Shown here: positions 8,627 through 17,712 of the stretch, piece after piece | Layout: each line of letters starts with the position of its first letter | Position numbering within the stretch: position 1 is the first letter of the stretch | Assembly (NCBI GenBank): GCA_944320865.1 | Contig: CALUJC010000003.1 | Coordinates: forward strand, 1-64,000 | Reading direction: 5' to 3' | Source: an uncultured Bacteroides sp. | Lineage (GTDB): Bacteria > Bacteroidota > Bacteroidia > Bacteroidales > Bacteroidaceae | Length of the DNA: 64,000 nucleotides | Translations under genes and position numbers: made by a program | Notes under the pieces: model-generated | Databases searched by the model: none | What the model was told of the DNA's origin: nothing | The model's input: the letters and a program-made list of their open reading frames with translations, nothing else

Positions 8627-10256
8627 TTGTAGTGAACTGTCCCCATTCTTTATGGTTCCGGTAAAGCGTCAGGCAATCTGTAGGAACATGCAATGTACCC
8701 TCTGAAAGCAAAGATTCTGCTCCCGTGAAAGCTGCTTCTTGACAATATGGTGCAAAGTCTGTGGCATATACATAGAGGTCGCGCAAGTCAGGGCATCCGT
8801 CGAAGCAGTAGGATGACAAATAATTTGTTTCGTGTCCTAAGGCAACGCTTTTCAACTGCCGGCATTGCTGGAAACACCCGTAGGGCAAGATGCTGATTCC
8901 GTTTGGTAAAACCACATGTTCCAATTTGGAACCGCAGAAGGCTTTCTGCCCTAAACTATTGATTGATGCAGGCAAATCAATTTGTCGGATATCTGCATAT
9001 CGGAAAGCATAATCTCCAATCGTTCTTACGCCATCCGGCACTGTAAATTCATTGTCGTCCTTCCCTTCGGGATACCACATCAGGGCAGTCTGGCTTTTGT
9101 CATAGAGCACTCCGTCTACGGTGCAGAATCTCATACATGAGGCAGGAACTTCCACTTCGCGCAGATTGTCGCACCCGGCTGAGGGTTGAAAATGGGTTAA
9201 GTCAGAGGGGAGCCGCAAGCGGCTTAGCATTGTACATCCTTCGAAGGCTCCTTCTTCAATAGTTTGGATTCCATCGGGCAAGAGGAGTTGCTGCAAGTAT
9301 TGGCATTGTGCAAACATGCCTTTGCTTATTGTGCGGTCGGTGGTGTATCGGCTGCCGTCATAGCTTTGCCCGCCTGCTACAATGTTGGCGTCTCTCAGGT
9401 CAAGCACCGACAGTCGTCCGGGGGTATCGTTGTTTTCTCGGTCTTTACCCATCATGTCGCGAAGATAACCGATGTCGGTTCCGTTCAGTGGTCCGGCTAT
9501 ACTCAGTGAGTTGAAGTTATATTTATTTTCGTCGCCGATAGCTTCGCCCAGCATGCCTCCGGTTGTTACGATAATGGCTTTATCCGTATGGAAGTGATAA
9601 GGTTCGCTCCGGGTCTCGCCAATACTGTTGATGGCATACGCTTGTACTTCATAGTCGGCATCAATCTGCAAATGGGCAAGCCGTGCCTGGTAAGTGGTTG
9701 TCCCTTCCTTCGGGGAGAGGCTGACGCAATGTTCTTCCTCATCGCCTTCCTGCCGATAGTAGAAACCGGTAGCGCTGAGGCTTTCTCCGCCATTGTCTGT
9801 AATGTCGTAGGCCAATGTGATGCTGAGCGGCCCCTGGTTGAGCAACCGTATGCTGCTCAGTGTCGGGGCCACGTTGGGCTGTGTGCAAAAGGTCATAGTT
9901 TCACTGCGCACAGTGCTGTATCCGTTGCCGACCTCCAGACAATAATAATAAGTACGGCCTGGCTGCAGCCCTGTTAATAGGGTTGCGGCATGCAATTCGT
10001 TCGGGTCGCACGGAGCAGTCTCTTCCACACTGTCTGTAAGCCCATAGCGGAATCGGATGATTTTTACCGTATCTTCTCCCTGGAGTCGTACTTCGCCTTG
10101 CAGTAAGGCGCTGTTGCGAGTGATTTCTTCGGCCGGTTGCAGGTAGAGGGCCGGGGGCAGATTCAAGGGCTTACGTTCGTCTGTACACCCCGTCATTACT
10201 GTTACTAAGGCGAGGCAGAAGATGTATGCTATGCGCTTTATGTTCAGTCTTTCCAT
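8604..10256 (-). CDS. FN3-like / BspA leucine-rich-repeat surface lipoprotein
   Basis: 550 residues with a lipoprotein signal peptide (lipobox MTGC near residue 23). Residues about 35-225 form two Ig/FN3-like beta domains (ARTYYYCLEV-type strands at the end of each). From about 235 a beta-rich lead-in gives way to BspA-type (LRR_5) repeats from about 310 to 545, with repeated I..GAFEGC / IGDYAF / LGQKAF cores. Such proteins sit at the cell surface and bind proteins or glycans; the ligand is unknown. Third gene of the operon that starts at 13073, 10 bp after the previous one. Confidence 0.8.
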   Translation of the reverse strand: MERLNIKRIAYIFCLALVTVMTGCTDERKPLNLPPALYLQPAEEITRNSALLQGEVRLQGEDTVKIIRFRYGLTDSVEETAPCDPNELHAATLLTGLQPGRTYYYCLEVGNGYSTVRSETMTFCTQPNVAPTLSSIRLLNQGPLSITLAYDITDNGGESLSATGFYYRQEGDEEEHCVSLSPKEGTTTYQARLAHLQIDADYEVQAYAINSIGETRSEPYHFHTDKAIIVTTGGMLGEAIGDENKYNFNSLSIAGPLNGTDIGYLRDMMGKDRENNDTPGRLSVLDLRDANIVAGGQSYDGSRYTTDRTISKGMFAQCQYLQQLLLPDGIQTIEEGAFEGCTMLSRLRLPSDLTHFQPSAGCDNLREVEVPASCMRFCTVDGVLYDKSQTALMWYPEGKDDNEFTVPDGVRTIGDYAFRYADIRQIDLPASINSLGQKAFCGSKLEHVVLPNGISILPYGCFQQCRQLKSVALGHETNYLSSYCFDGCPDLRDLYVYATDFAPYCQEAAFTGAESLLSEGTLHVPTDCLTLYRNHKEWGQFTTIIEDAEK

Positions 10257-10266
10257 GTCTGTTTTC

Positions 10267-11265
10267 TTAAAAGTGCAGTCCTATTCCTACCGAAGCCTCC
10301 CAATACTTTGCGCGAATGGTCATGACTCCCGCCGACAGGGCAAGACGATAGAAGCGGTAAAGGCAACCGGCTTCGGCCGACAGGCCGTGGTATGTGTAGT
10401 CTTTGTTGCGTAGCCATGTGCCGTCATGCTGTTCCCATGTCGTTGTACGGCGTCCATAACCGATGCCTTCGTATAGGCAAAACTCATCTATCAGCCGGTG
10501 TATGCCTCCGGCCATTAGCGCCCAGCGGCTGTCTTTCGTCTTTCCGCTGTAGTAAGGCAGGCTTCCGTCTTCCAGCCGGCCATAACTGTCGCACGTCCCA
10601 TGCGTAGTGGGGGAGGAGTGGAAGTCTGTTTGTGCCAATATATACGCCCCGTGTCTTCTCATGGCTGCCACCCGGATGCCCAGCGAAGGATGCCCTTGGC
10701 GGATGCCTGCGTTGAGCAATGCCAAGTAGTGCATGCGTTCACGTATGCGGCGTATGTGGGGTGAAGCAGACTTAGGGGGAATGGGCACATCATGTATCAG
10801 GGTGTCGAACCCCGCAGGGTAGGGCGTCAGCGGTTCTATCTTCTTGGGCTGCCTGTAGCCTAAGGGAGGGGTCAGCACCAGTTCGTAAGTCATGCGCGAC
10901 TCCAGCGGCGCGGGAAACCGGTAATCGCGTATCACTCCCCATTGCGGGTGCTTGAGGGTGAGAAGACGGGTGCCGTTGGGCAGATACAGCCATATTTCGC
11001 CTACGTCGTTCCGGCGCTTGACGATGCCCAGCGGGGAAGAAAAGGCAAAGTCTTTATCGCCCACCACCTTGACTAGTGCGCATGCTTCTCCATTGAGGTC
11101 GCGCACAGGGTCAATGTAAGCGCTGATGTCATTGGGCAGCATGCGGAAGGTGCGTACACTGAACTCTTGGGCATGGGCAAGCCCTCCGGCAAGGCAGAGG
11201 AATGCTGCCATCAAGAAGCTGATGCACAGCAAGCGGTGATGATATGCGGCAGGGTAATCGTTCAT
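10267..11265 (-). CDS. Exported protein of unknown function, probable outer-membrane or PEGA-like
   Basis: 332 residues with a signal peptide (cleavage after AHA, near residue 32). Residues 35-145 look like the all-beta domain found at the N-terminus of several Bacteroidales envelope proteins (SVRTFRMLPNDISAY, then EIWLYLPNGTRLLTLKHPQWG). The C-terminal half contains alternating strands and ends in a Phe (SVGIGLHF), as outer-membrane barrels do. Its start overlaps the stop of the WG-repeat gene by 4 bp (ATGA), so translation is coupled. I do not recognise a specific function. Confidence 0.7.
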   Translation of the reverse strand: MNDYPAAYHHRLLCISFLMAAFLCLAGGLAHAQEFSVRTFRMLPNDISAYIDPVRDLNGEACALVKVVGDKDFAFSSPLGIVKRRNDVGEIWLYLPNGTRLLTLKHPQWGVIRDYRFPAPLESRMTYELVLTPPLGYRQPKKIEPLTPYPAGFDTLIHDVPIPPKSASPHIRRIRERMHYLALLNAGIRQGHPSLGIRVAAMRRHGAYILAQTDFHSSPTTHGTCDSYGRLEDGSLPYYSGKTKDSRWALMAGGIHRLIDEFCLYEGIGYGRRTTTWEQHDGTWLRNKDYTYHGLSAEAGCLYRFYRLALSAGVMTIRAKYWEASVGIGLHF

Positions 11266-13073
11266 TCTAAATTAAAGTTACTGATGTTGAACAGTTCGCT
11301 TTCCGGCAAGGGCGTGTGGTCTGCCTGCATGCGTGGCTGCCATGTGCGGACGTGGATTTTAGGGCTGGTCTCGTCGCGGAAGTCCCACAGCAGAAACAGG
11401 TATCCGTCGTCCGAATAGATGTCTGACCGGTATTGTTGCCGGAGGCTGACACCATAGATGCCCGGCCGTGTAGGATGCCGCATGATGTGGAAGTCGCTGA
11501 AGGTTACGTCAATCTGCCGGTTGGCCTTGAATACTTCCCGCAACCTGGCCAGGTACTCCCGTTTGCTCTTGACGTTGTACACTACCTGGGAAGGAGACAA
11601 ATAGTTCTTTTCCTCTTGCGGTGCGGCATGCACCACAGTACCTACTACAATCAGGGCATGCTCGCTGAACAGCTGCTCCAGGAAGTCAATGTCTTTTGTG
11701 GTGTACGATGTGCGCAGGTGCTCTACGTAGTTCAGTATCATCCGCCGGTTTTCGGCATCGGTCTCTTCCAGTTTGCCCGATGTCACCTTGATTGCTTCTG
11801 CGTAGAATGGGTGTTGGCGGGCTACCTCGCGCCAGTCTTTTTGCTCAATCTGTATCGGGGTCGGTGAGGTCGGCTCAGCGGGCTTATGCGGGGTACGTGT
11901 TGCGGTGGCCGGGACATTCCTGGTGTGCTCGCCTTTTCCTATCGTGAACACTTGGGGCAGAAGGCCTCGGTCGGCAGGCGATTCTGCAATCTGCGTGTGA
12001 GTGGTGCCCACGAGTTTGCCTTCCCGGTTCATCAGCCCATAGTCTTTGCCTTGCCTCACTATGGCAAACCGGTCGTTGAGGTAACGGCCTATGGAGTCGT
12101 ATGCCTGTGGTGTGACGGGCTGTCCGTCGGCATCCCACAGTTTCCATAGCTCTTCGCGGTAGACAGCCATCCGGTCGTCGCCCACCACGCGCATGTCTTG
12201 GTATAGGGCAGGGATGAGCGGATTGCCTTCCTCATCGATGCTTCCTGCGCCGTTGGCTGTATAGGTCACTATCATCCGGTGACTGCTGCGGGAAGCCCGG
12301 AGCACACTTTCCGGCAGATAGGACACCACGTTGCCTCGTTCGTCCAGCAGCCCCAGGTGCCCCGAGTGCTGCTCCTTGAAGAGCAGCCTGCCGTCGGAGA
12401 GGCGGGTGTCGAGCAAGCAGCCGGACAGCCGGACAGAGCCTTTCGGATGCCCGTCCGTGTCGATGAGCTGGAAGCCCGTTTCGCCTTGGCTGTTGTTCAT
12501 TCCTACCAATGCCGTGCCTTCGTGGTAATCGTAAGCAAGGTCATAGATAGGGGGAACGGCGACGTTGCCCCGCGTATCCAGATAGCCATGCTTTCCCTGC
12601 GAGGTGATAAACAATGCCCGTCCGTTGCTGAAGTTGTGCATCTGCACGATGTCGTATTGCGGGTATTGAGTAGTGGAAGCGATGTTGTTGCCCCGGCGGT
12701 CGATGAGCAGGATGGGGCCTTGTGCCTCTTCTTGCGCCAAGGCTACGTCGGCAAAGAAGTGCCCGACGCGTGCAAAGCTTCTCGGGCTTACGGGATGTAG
12801 CGGGGAGTCGGTGCTGTGCAGCCTGAATCGCCCTTCTTCGTCGGGCACACTGAACATGCCTCCCACTACGGACGACGGCTGTTGCCGGAAGCTGCCCGCA
12901 GGCATCAGTATCTGTCCGTCTGCGCCCAGCAGACCCCACGACGCTCCTCCGTCGTCGCTGAAAGCCCATGCCTCCATCTCGTTTCCGGCGGTGCGCTGGC
13001 AGGCGCAGAGGGCAAGGGTGCCGATGAGCGCTACCCATGCCGCAAGCAGATATGTGTGCCCTTTGTGAATCAT
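11262..13073 (-). CDS. WG-repeat lipoprotein with C-terminal NTF2-like domain
   Basis: 603 residues; signal peptide with lipobox LCAC near residue 25. Residues about 35-390 contain repeats of the WG/KWG type (WGLLGADGQI, YGLMNREGKLV, KHGYLDTRGNV), a beta-propeller-like repeat. Residues about 430-580 (DIDFLEQLF... to WDFRDE) resemble an NTF2/SnoaL-like alpha-beta fold, seen by eye only. It is the first gene of a three-gene operon (4-bp overlap, then 10-bp gap) of envelope proteins that runs towards the kinase gene. A role in extracytoplasmic sensing or assembly is inference. Confidence 0.8.
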   Translation of the reverse strand: MIHKGHTYLLAAWVALIGTLALCACQRTAGNEMEAWAFSDDGGASWGLLGADGQILMPAGSFRQQPSSVVGGMFSVPDEEGRFRLHSTDSPLHPVSPRSFARVGHFFADVALAQEEAQGPILLIDRRGNNIASTTQYPQYDIVQMHNFSNGRALFITSQGKHGYLDTRGNVAVPPIYDLAYDYHEGTALVGMNNSQGETGFQLIDTDGHPKGSVRLSGCLLDTRLSDGRLLFKEQHSGHLGLLDERGNVVSYLPESVLRASRSSHRMIVTYTANGAGSIDEEGNPLIPALYQDMRVVGDDRMAVYREELWKLWDADGQPVTPQAYDSIGRYLNDRFAIVRQGKDYGLMNREGKLVGTTHTQIAESPADRGLLPQVFTIGKGEHTRNVPATATRTPHKPAEPTSPTPIQIEQKDWREVARQHPFYAEAIKVTSGKLEETDAENRRMILNYVEHLRTSYTTKDIDFLEQLFSEHALIVVGTVVHAAPQEEKNYLSPSQVVYNVKSKREYLARLREVFKANRQIDVTFSDFHIMRHPTRPGIYGVSLRQQYRSDIYSDDGYLFLLWDFRDETSPKIHVRTWQPRMQADHTPLPESELFNISNFNLE

Positions 13074-13077
13074 GATG

Positions 13078-13085
13078 CAAAGATA
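13078..13085 (-). promoter_or_regulatory. -7 box directly before the WG-repeat gene
   Basis: TATCTTTG on the minus strand ends only four bases before the ATG at 13073-13071, so a transcript from it would be nearly leaderless. No good -33 element is seen 19 bases upstream. Confidence 0.4.
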
Positions 13086-13229
13086 CTGTTTTTTTCAAAT
13101 GAGATGCCCTCCATCCTTTCCCCTCTTGTGCAGCGAAGAAAATCAGGAAGGCATCTCTCTCCTTTCCAATTCGATTAATGAGTAGAAAAAGTTAAGGCTC
13201 AGGTTTACGTTAGAGTTTGAATAGCGCGT

Positions 13230-14105
13230 TTAGTTACTCCAGTTTTCCAGTTCTCCGCCTATCTCAATCTTTATCTGCTCGGGATTCTTGGACACAACGA
13301 GCTGCACCGTGTGCTGTATGCCGGCCTTGAACACGAACTTGCTTTCGTACAGATAGGACACCCCTTGCATCACCACTTCTACCAGCGGCTGACGGTTGTC
13401 CAAGCGTTGGGGCACGGTGAGCACGGCATAGCGGTGGTTGCCCAGGCTCCGGGCGCGCAGGCTTTGTGCGGTGGCATATGGGTCGCGGGTCACGAGGCCT
13501 GCGCTGAGGTCGATGGTGGCATCGGGCACGGTGTTGTGCAGATATACTGCGGCGTCTTCGGGCAGGTCGCCTTCATAGTCTTCGCCTTTCACCAGCTGGA
13601 TAAGTATGCGGCTCATACGGTGGGAGAAGGTGAGAGCAACGGCCTTGTCGCTTGCCGAGGCGTTTGGCGCCTGTGCCCACAGGAAGTCGCTTGCTTCGTA
13701 ACCTTCCGGTGTGCTCTGGTCGGTAGCCACGCTGAAGGGCAGGTTGTCTGCCGATGATATGGTGGACAAATAGGGGTAGTAGCCGTAGATGTCGTACGTG
13801 CCGCCGTCCCAATAAATGATGCGTTCGGGTTTCCATAGGCTGCCGTCGAGAGTCAGGGCAGCGTTGTTCACGTAGTTTCCCGACACCTCAAGCGGGGCAT
13901 CTTTCTGGGTAATGAATATGCCCACGCGATCGTCCTGCTCGAAGGCGGTATCGGTGGCTCGGGTGGTTTCGCCCGGGTGGGCGATGCGGAAAGTCATGAC
14001 GTTGGCATCGGCCTGTCCCGCAGGCAGGTCGGCTTTCTCCTGGCAGGCTGTCGCGGCAAGCAACAGGGCCAAGGCAGTGGCGGATAGCAGTGTATGTCGT
14101 TTCAT
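13230..14105 (-). CDS. Fimbrillin family (Mfa-like) lipoprotein
   Basis: 291 residues from the ATG at 14105 (the frame opens at 14129, but MKRHTLLS starts a normal signal peptide). Lipobox TACQ near residue 21. The family signature RATDTAFEQDDRVGIFI lies near residues 48-64, followed by the IYWDGGTYDIYGYYPY block and YEASDFLW. These belong to the Mfa-like/fimbrillin proteins that form or anchor surface fimbriae. It lacks its own clear promoter, so it is probably transcribed with the two upstream genes; a 22-bp array separates it from the M64 gene. Confidence 0.85.
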   Translation of the reverse strand: MKRHTLLSATALALLLAATACQEKADLPAGQADANVMTFRIAHPGETTRATDTAFEQDDRVGIFITQKDAPLEVSGNYVNNAALTLDGSLWKPERIIYWDGGTYDIYGYYPYLSTISSADNLPFSVATDQSTPEGYEASDFLWAQAPNASASDKAVALTFSHRMSRILIQLVKGEDYEGDLPEDAAVYLHNTVPDATIDLSAGLVTRDPYATAQSLRARSLGNHRYAVLTVPQRLDNRQPLVEVVMQGVSYLYESKFVFKAGIQHTVQLVVSKNPEQIKIEIGGELENWSN

Positions 14106-14156
14106 ATAGGTTATGTTTTGGTAATGCAATGTAGTTTATAATGAAGCGTCTTAAGC

Positions 14157-14222
14157 GCGTGCGACCAAGGCTTTCAACCCTTGCGACCGGGGGTTGAAAC
14201 GCTTGCAGCCGGGGCGTAGGCT
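14157..14222. repeat. 22-bp tandem array, three units, between fimbrillin genes
   Basis: Units at 14157-14178, 14179-14200 and 14201-14222 share a TTGCGACCG-like core. Units 1 and 2 end in TTTCAAC and TTGAAAC, and GGTTGAAA with TTTCAACC forms a dyad across them. The array begins 7 bases past the stop of the M64 gene in its transcription direction. Confidence 0.7.
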
Positions 14223-14228
14223 GTGCTT

Positions 14229-17200
14229 TTACAGGTTGTCCAGCGGACTGCCACGATGTATCTGCGGCGGCATCTGGAAGCTGTGTATGCTTGTTCCGGT
14301 GTAAGGCTCGCGGGCAAAGCGGGTGGACACACTGGCTTCTACCTTGTCGTTGGCCTTGAAGTCTTCGAAGGAGTACTCCTCTCCGGCATAGGCCTTGATG
14401 CGGCGCACGATGCTTTCGCGGCTGATGGTGCTGTAGTAGGGGATGTCGTTGTTCATGCAGCTGTTCTGCTCCGAGCGGAACACGCCCCGGTTGTGCATGT
14501 ATCCGCCTTCGAAGATGTCCACAAAGTCGCTGTACTTCTCGTCGTAGATAAGGTGGCTCCAAGGCACTTCGTTGGTCTTGCCGGTGAGGGAGAGGTTGTC
14601 GTACCATCCTTTGGATTTTGCAAGTTCAAACTCATAGACGTGCCCGCAGCATGTGCAGCCGCAGAAGTCGATGAACTCGTTGTGGTAGATGTACTCGTCG
14701 CCCAGCTTGCCGAAGCCGTGCCCTCCCGCCTCGTGCTGAATGACACCGCGCGTGTCCAGCGGGTAGCCGTAGGTGCTCATGGGGCAGAAGGCGATGGCCG
14801 AACCGTCTTCCCACATCTGGCAGATGCCGCCGTAGTCCGTGCTGTTGGGCACCATGATGATGAGCGACTGGTTGAGGTTGGCTTTGGTTACAGTAGTTTT
14901 CATGTCCAGTACGTACTGGAACACGGCATCATAGTCACACCGCAGGCCCACGCCGCCCGTGTAGGTGGTCTCGAACTTGGCGTAACGTATGGTGTTCACC
15001 GTGCCGATGCCCGTCTCCGGCGATACGGCGATGGCGGTGTAGACGTTGAAGTAGTCGCGGTAGGTCTTGTACGGCTCGATGCCGAAGAAATTCTCCACCT
15101 GCTCCTGCATGGCGGCCATGTACTCGCCCTCCGAAATGTCCTTCGCGTCGAAGCCATCACCCAGGAAGACGAGGTTGATGCCTCCCGTGTTTCCTTTCGT
15201 TGCCTTTTGCAAGGGGATGACTTCATCCTCGGCATGCTCGTAACCGTATTGGTTGACAGTGCACGTGTGGCGGTAGTCCTGGTCTTTCAGCTTGAAGACG
15301 ATTTCGCCCGTGCGCTCGCTTGTGCCGCTCATCTGATCGATGGTCAGTACCAGTTCCGTTTTCTTGTTGCCGCTGGTTTGCGAGAGGCTGCACCAGCTGG
15401 GTATGCTCTCCACCTCCCATTCGCCCTCAGCGTCAATCACCAAGTCGCGTGTGCAGCGGGTGCTGATGGCGTTGGCAATGTTGGGGCGGCACACCAGTTC
15501 GCGGTGGGCGGCGATGCGCTTGAAGTCGCTCCAGCCCGGCGAGGCCTGGTATTGCTGGATGGCGCTTTCGGGGACTTCAAGGGTGAAGTTGTCCTTGGGG
15601 ACGCCGTTGAAAGCGCCGGAACCTACATAAGGAGGCATATCACTTTGGCAAACTATACTGCCTATGCCAAAGCAGTTGGAGAAAGCTGTACTTGCTATGG
15701 ATTCCAAACTTTGTGGTAAAGTCAATCCTTCAATGCTACGGCATTCAGCAAAAGCATTGTTGCCGATAGAAAGAAAACCTTCCGGGAATTCGAGCGTACC
15801 CATCAATCTCCAATTGTTTGCAAAAGCATTGTCTCCAATGGAAATTAGTCCCTTGGGGAATATGACTTCGGTAAGGTCGCAATAATTGAATGCATCATTA
15901 GACACGCTGGTTAATTTTTGTGGTAAAATGAGTGAACCTTTTAACGGTGTGTTTTGAAAAGCTCTTTGTCCGATATAGGTAATGTTGTCATGCAAAATTA
16001 ATCCGCCATTGAATCCGGTTTCAGTAAAACAGTCTTCTCCGATTTCTGTGATTTTTTCTGGAATAGTCAGATCACCTGTAAGATTTTTGCATCCTCTAAA
16101 TGTACTTGGCTCAAGTTTTTCTAATTTGGATGGGAGATGTAGATTTCCATATAAGTTTTTACAGTCATAAAAAGCCATTGGTCCAATGTACTCAATATCC
16201 TCACTCAGTTGTAATTCACTAGTGAAACCACAACTGCTGAATGCACTACCATCGATATATTGCAGTGTAGATGGTAGTCCTAAAGTTCCACGTAATGCTG
16301 TGCAGTTAGAGAATGCCGCTCCACCTATATAAGTTACTCCTTCTGGTATTATAAGAGAACCTGTCAAATTATAGCATTGGCTAAAAGCATTATCTCCAAT
16401 CTTAGTTAATTTACTGGGCAAGATTATAGATGTTAATTTAGAGTTATTGAAAAATGCTTGTCGAGGAATCTCATTATCTTTTCCATCTACAAAAGCTGCT
16501 CCTCCTGTGTATTCATAAACAGTTTCCCCTCCTTTTATTGCCACCTCTTTCAGATTAATAGCTCTTAGGTTGGTCATAAAGAAGTTCATCGTGATAAAGT
16601 CTTCTGCTGTTATCTCCCCCGTCACTTTCAAGTTTTCTATCTGGGTATAGTCTTTGCCTGCCGCCGTAATTGCTTCTTTCAACTTTCCTGCTGTCGATTC
16701 AATCACAACGTATTCCTTCAAGGTGGCATCATGCGATACATTGTCATTCTCCCAGGCTGTGATGCTTTCTCCAGCCAGATTGAAGGTGTAGTCGCCTGTC
16801 TCTGTGCGTTTGTTTACTTCAATAGTGAAGTTGTGCATCTTGCCGCTGGTATAGGTAAATGCCTCCTCGCGTGAGAAGTCGTAAGTAGTGCCATCTACGG
16901 TAATGGTGAAAAGTACCGTGCCCGCACTAATGGTTTGCGGCACTACGATGGCGCGGAATACATTGTCCTTTTCATAAGGGATGATGCCTGTTGCAGCTAC
17001 TTCACCTGTAGCAGTCACGTTGCCAGTGGCAAGGTCTATGATTGCGTTTTGCTTGGTGTTGCGCACAAGCACACTCTTTTCCAAACCTGCCCACTCCCCA
17101 TTGGCAAAGCCTTCGCCTTCTACGAGGGTGATGCGCGGACTGCTCATACGGTGGCGCATCGGAATGCGAATGACTTTCTCTGTTGGGGCCACATCTCCTG

Positions 17201-17678
17201 CCTTGCCCCATAGGAAATCGCTGGCTTCATAGCCGCCCATATCGCCTGTTGTGGATGCCTGGTCTTTCTGCACCTGGAAGGAATAGGCGTTTACATCATC
17301 GGGTGTTCCATAGGGATAGTAACCATAAACATCGATGTGGGTGTTATTGTCTTTCCAATATATGTCATAGGCAGACTCCCATTGGTTGGCTGTTTCGTCA
17401 AACGTATGCTTCACGTTGGTGCCCCGGTTGCCACTGGTTTGTAGCGTGCCAGGTGTACTGCCATTGTAGTCTACAATGTAAACCCCTATGGCATCGCCGT
17501 CGCAGAATCCGCTGTCGTTGACACGGGTTATGGCCACTTGCTCAATTTCTCCGGACAGCATGATGGGGCGTCCTTGGCCGGTTGTTTGCCCGTCTCCTCC
17601 GGGGTAGTCGTCGTTGCAGGCCACTGCTCCTGCCAATGTGGCAAGAAGGACGAGACTTTTGATAAGAGATGTTTTCAT
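14229..17678 (-). CDS. Fimbrillin-like / BspA-LRR / BACON / M64 metallopeptidase fusion lipoprotein
   Basis: 1149 residues from the ATG at 17678; lipobox AVAC near residue 21. Residues about 25-310 are Mfa-like (DGDAIGVYIVDYNGS, IDVYGYYPYGT, YEASDFLWGK). About 390-690 are BspA-type LRR_5 repeats of ~23 residues (IGDNAFSQC, IGGAAFSNC). About 715-805 resemble a BACON domain (IPSWCSLSQTSG... TVNQYG). About 815-1149 are an M64 (IgA-peptidase) domain with INLVFLGDGFD and HEAGGHGFGKLGDEY (His near 982), then Cys-rich CGCTCCG. The active-site motif has one residue more than HExxH. It may be a surface-displayed protease attached to a fimbrillin scaffold; this is inference. Confidence 0.85.
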   Translation of the reverse strand: MKTSLIKSLVLLATLAGAVACNDDYPGGDGQTTGQGRPIMLSGEIEQVAITRVNDSGFCDGDAIGVYIVDYNGSTPGTLQTSGNRGTNVKHTFDETANQWESAYDIYWKDNNTHIDVYGYYPYGTPDDVNAYSFQVQKDQASTTGDMGGYEASDFLWGKAGDVAPTEKVIRIPMRHRMSSPRITLVEGEGFANGEWAGLEKSVLVRNTKQNAIIDLATGNVTATGEVAATGIIPYEKDNVFRAIVVPQTISAGTVLFTITVDGTTYDFSREEAFTYTSGKMHNFTIEVNKRTETGDYTFNLAGESITAWENDNVSHDATLKEYVVIESTAGKLKEAITAAGKDYTQIENLKVTGEITAEDFITMNFFMTNLRAINLKEVAIKGGETVYEYTGGAAFVDGKDNEIPRQAFFNNSKLTSIILPSKLTKIGDNAFSQCYNLTGSLIIPEGVTYIGGAAFSNCTALRGTLGLPSTLQYIDGSAFSSCGFTSELQLSEDIEYIGPMAFYDCKNLYGNLHLPSKLEKLEPSTFRGCKNLTGDLTIPEKITEIGEDCFTETGFNGGLILHDNITYIGQRAFQNTPLKGSLILPQKLTSVSNDAFNYCDLTEVIFPKGLISIGDNAFANNWRLMGTLEFPEGFLSIGNNAFAECRSIEGLTLPQSLESIASTAFSNCFGIGSIVCQSDMPPYVGSGAFNGVPKDNFTLEVPESAIQQYQASPGWSDFKRIAAHRELVCRPNIANAISTRCTRDLVIDAEGEWEVESIPSWCSLSQTSGNKKTELVLTIDQMSGTSERTGEIVFKLKDQDYRHTCTVNQYGYEHAEDEVIPLQKATKGNTGGINLVFLGDGFDAKDISEGEYMAAMQEQVENFFGIEPYKTYRDYFNVYTAIAVSPETGIGTVNTIRYAKFETTYTGGVGLRCDYDAVFQYVLDMKTTVTKANLNQSLIIMVPNSTDYGGICQMWEDGSAIAFCPMSTYGYPLDTRGVIQHEAGGHGFGKLGDEYIYHNEFIDFCGCTCCGHVYEFELAKSKGWYDNLSLTGKTNEVPWSHLIYDEKYSDFVDIFEGGYMHNRGVFRSEQNSCMNNDIPYYSTISRESIVRRIKAYAGEEYSFEDFKANDKVEASVSTRFAREPYTGTSIHSFQMPPQIHRGSPLDNL

Positions 17679-17712
17679 ATTTATCATGTTAAGGAAATAT
17701 ATTCAAAGTTTT

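Noticed and set aside
13101..13157. Terminator between the third fimbrillin gene and the WG operon
   Set aside because: GAGATGCC and GGCATCTC can pair, but the loop is long (about 40 bases) and no T run follows on the minus strand.
14223..15719. 498-codon plus-strand frame opposite the M64 domain
   Set aside because: Shadow of a confirmed gene; no recognisable domain or start signals.
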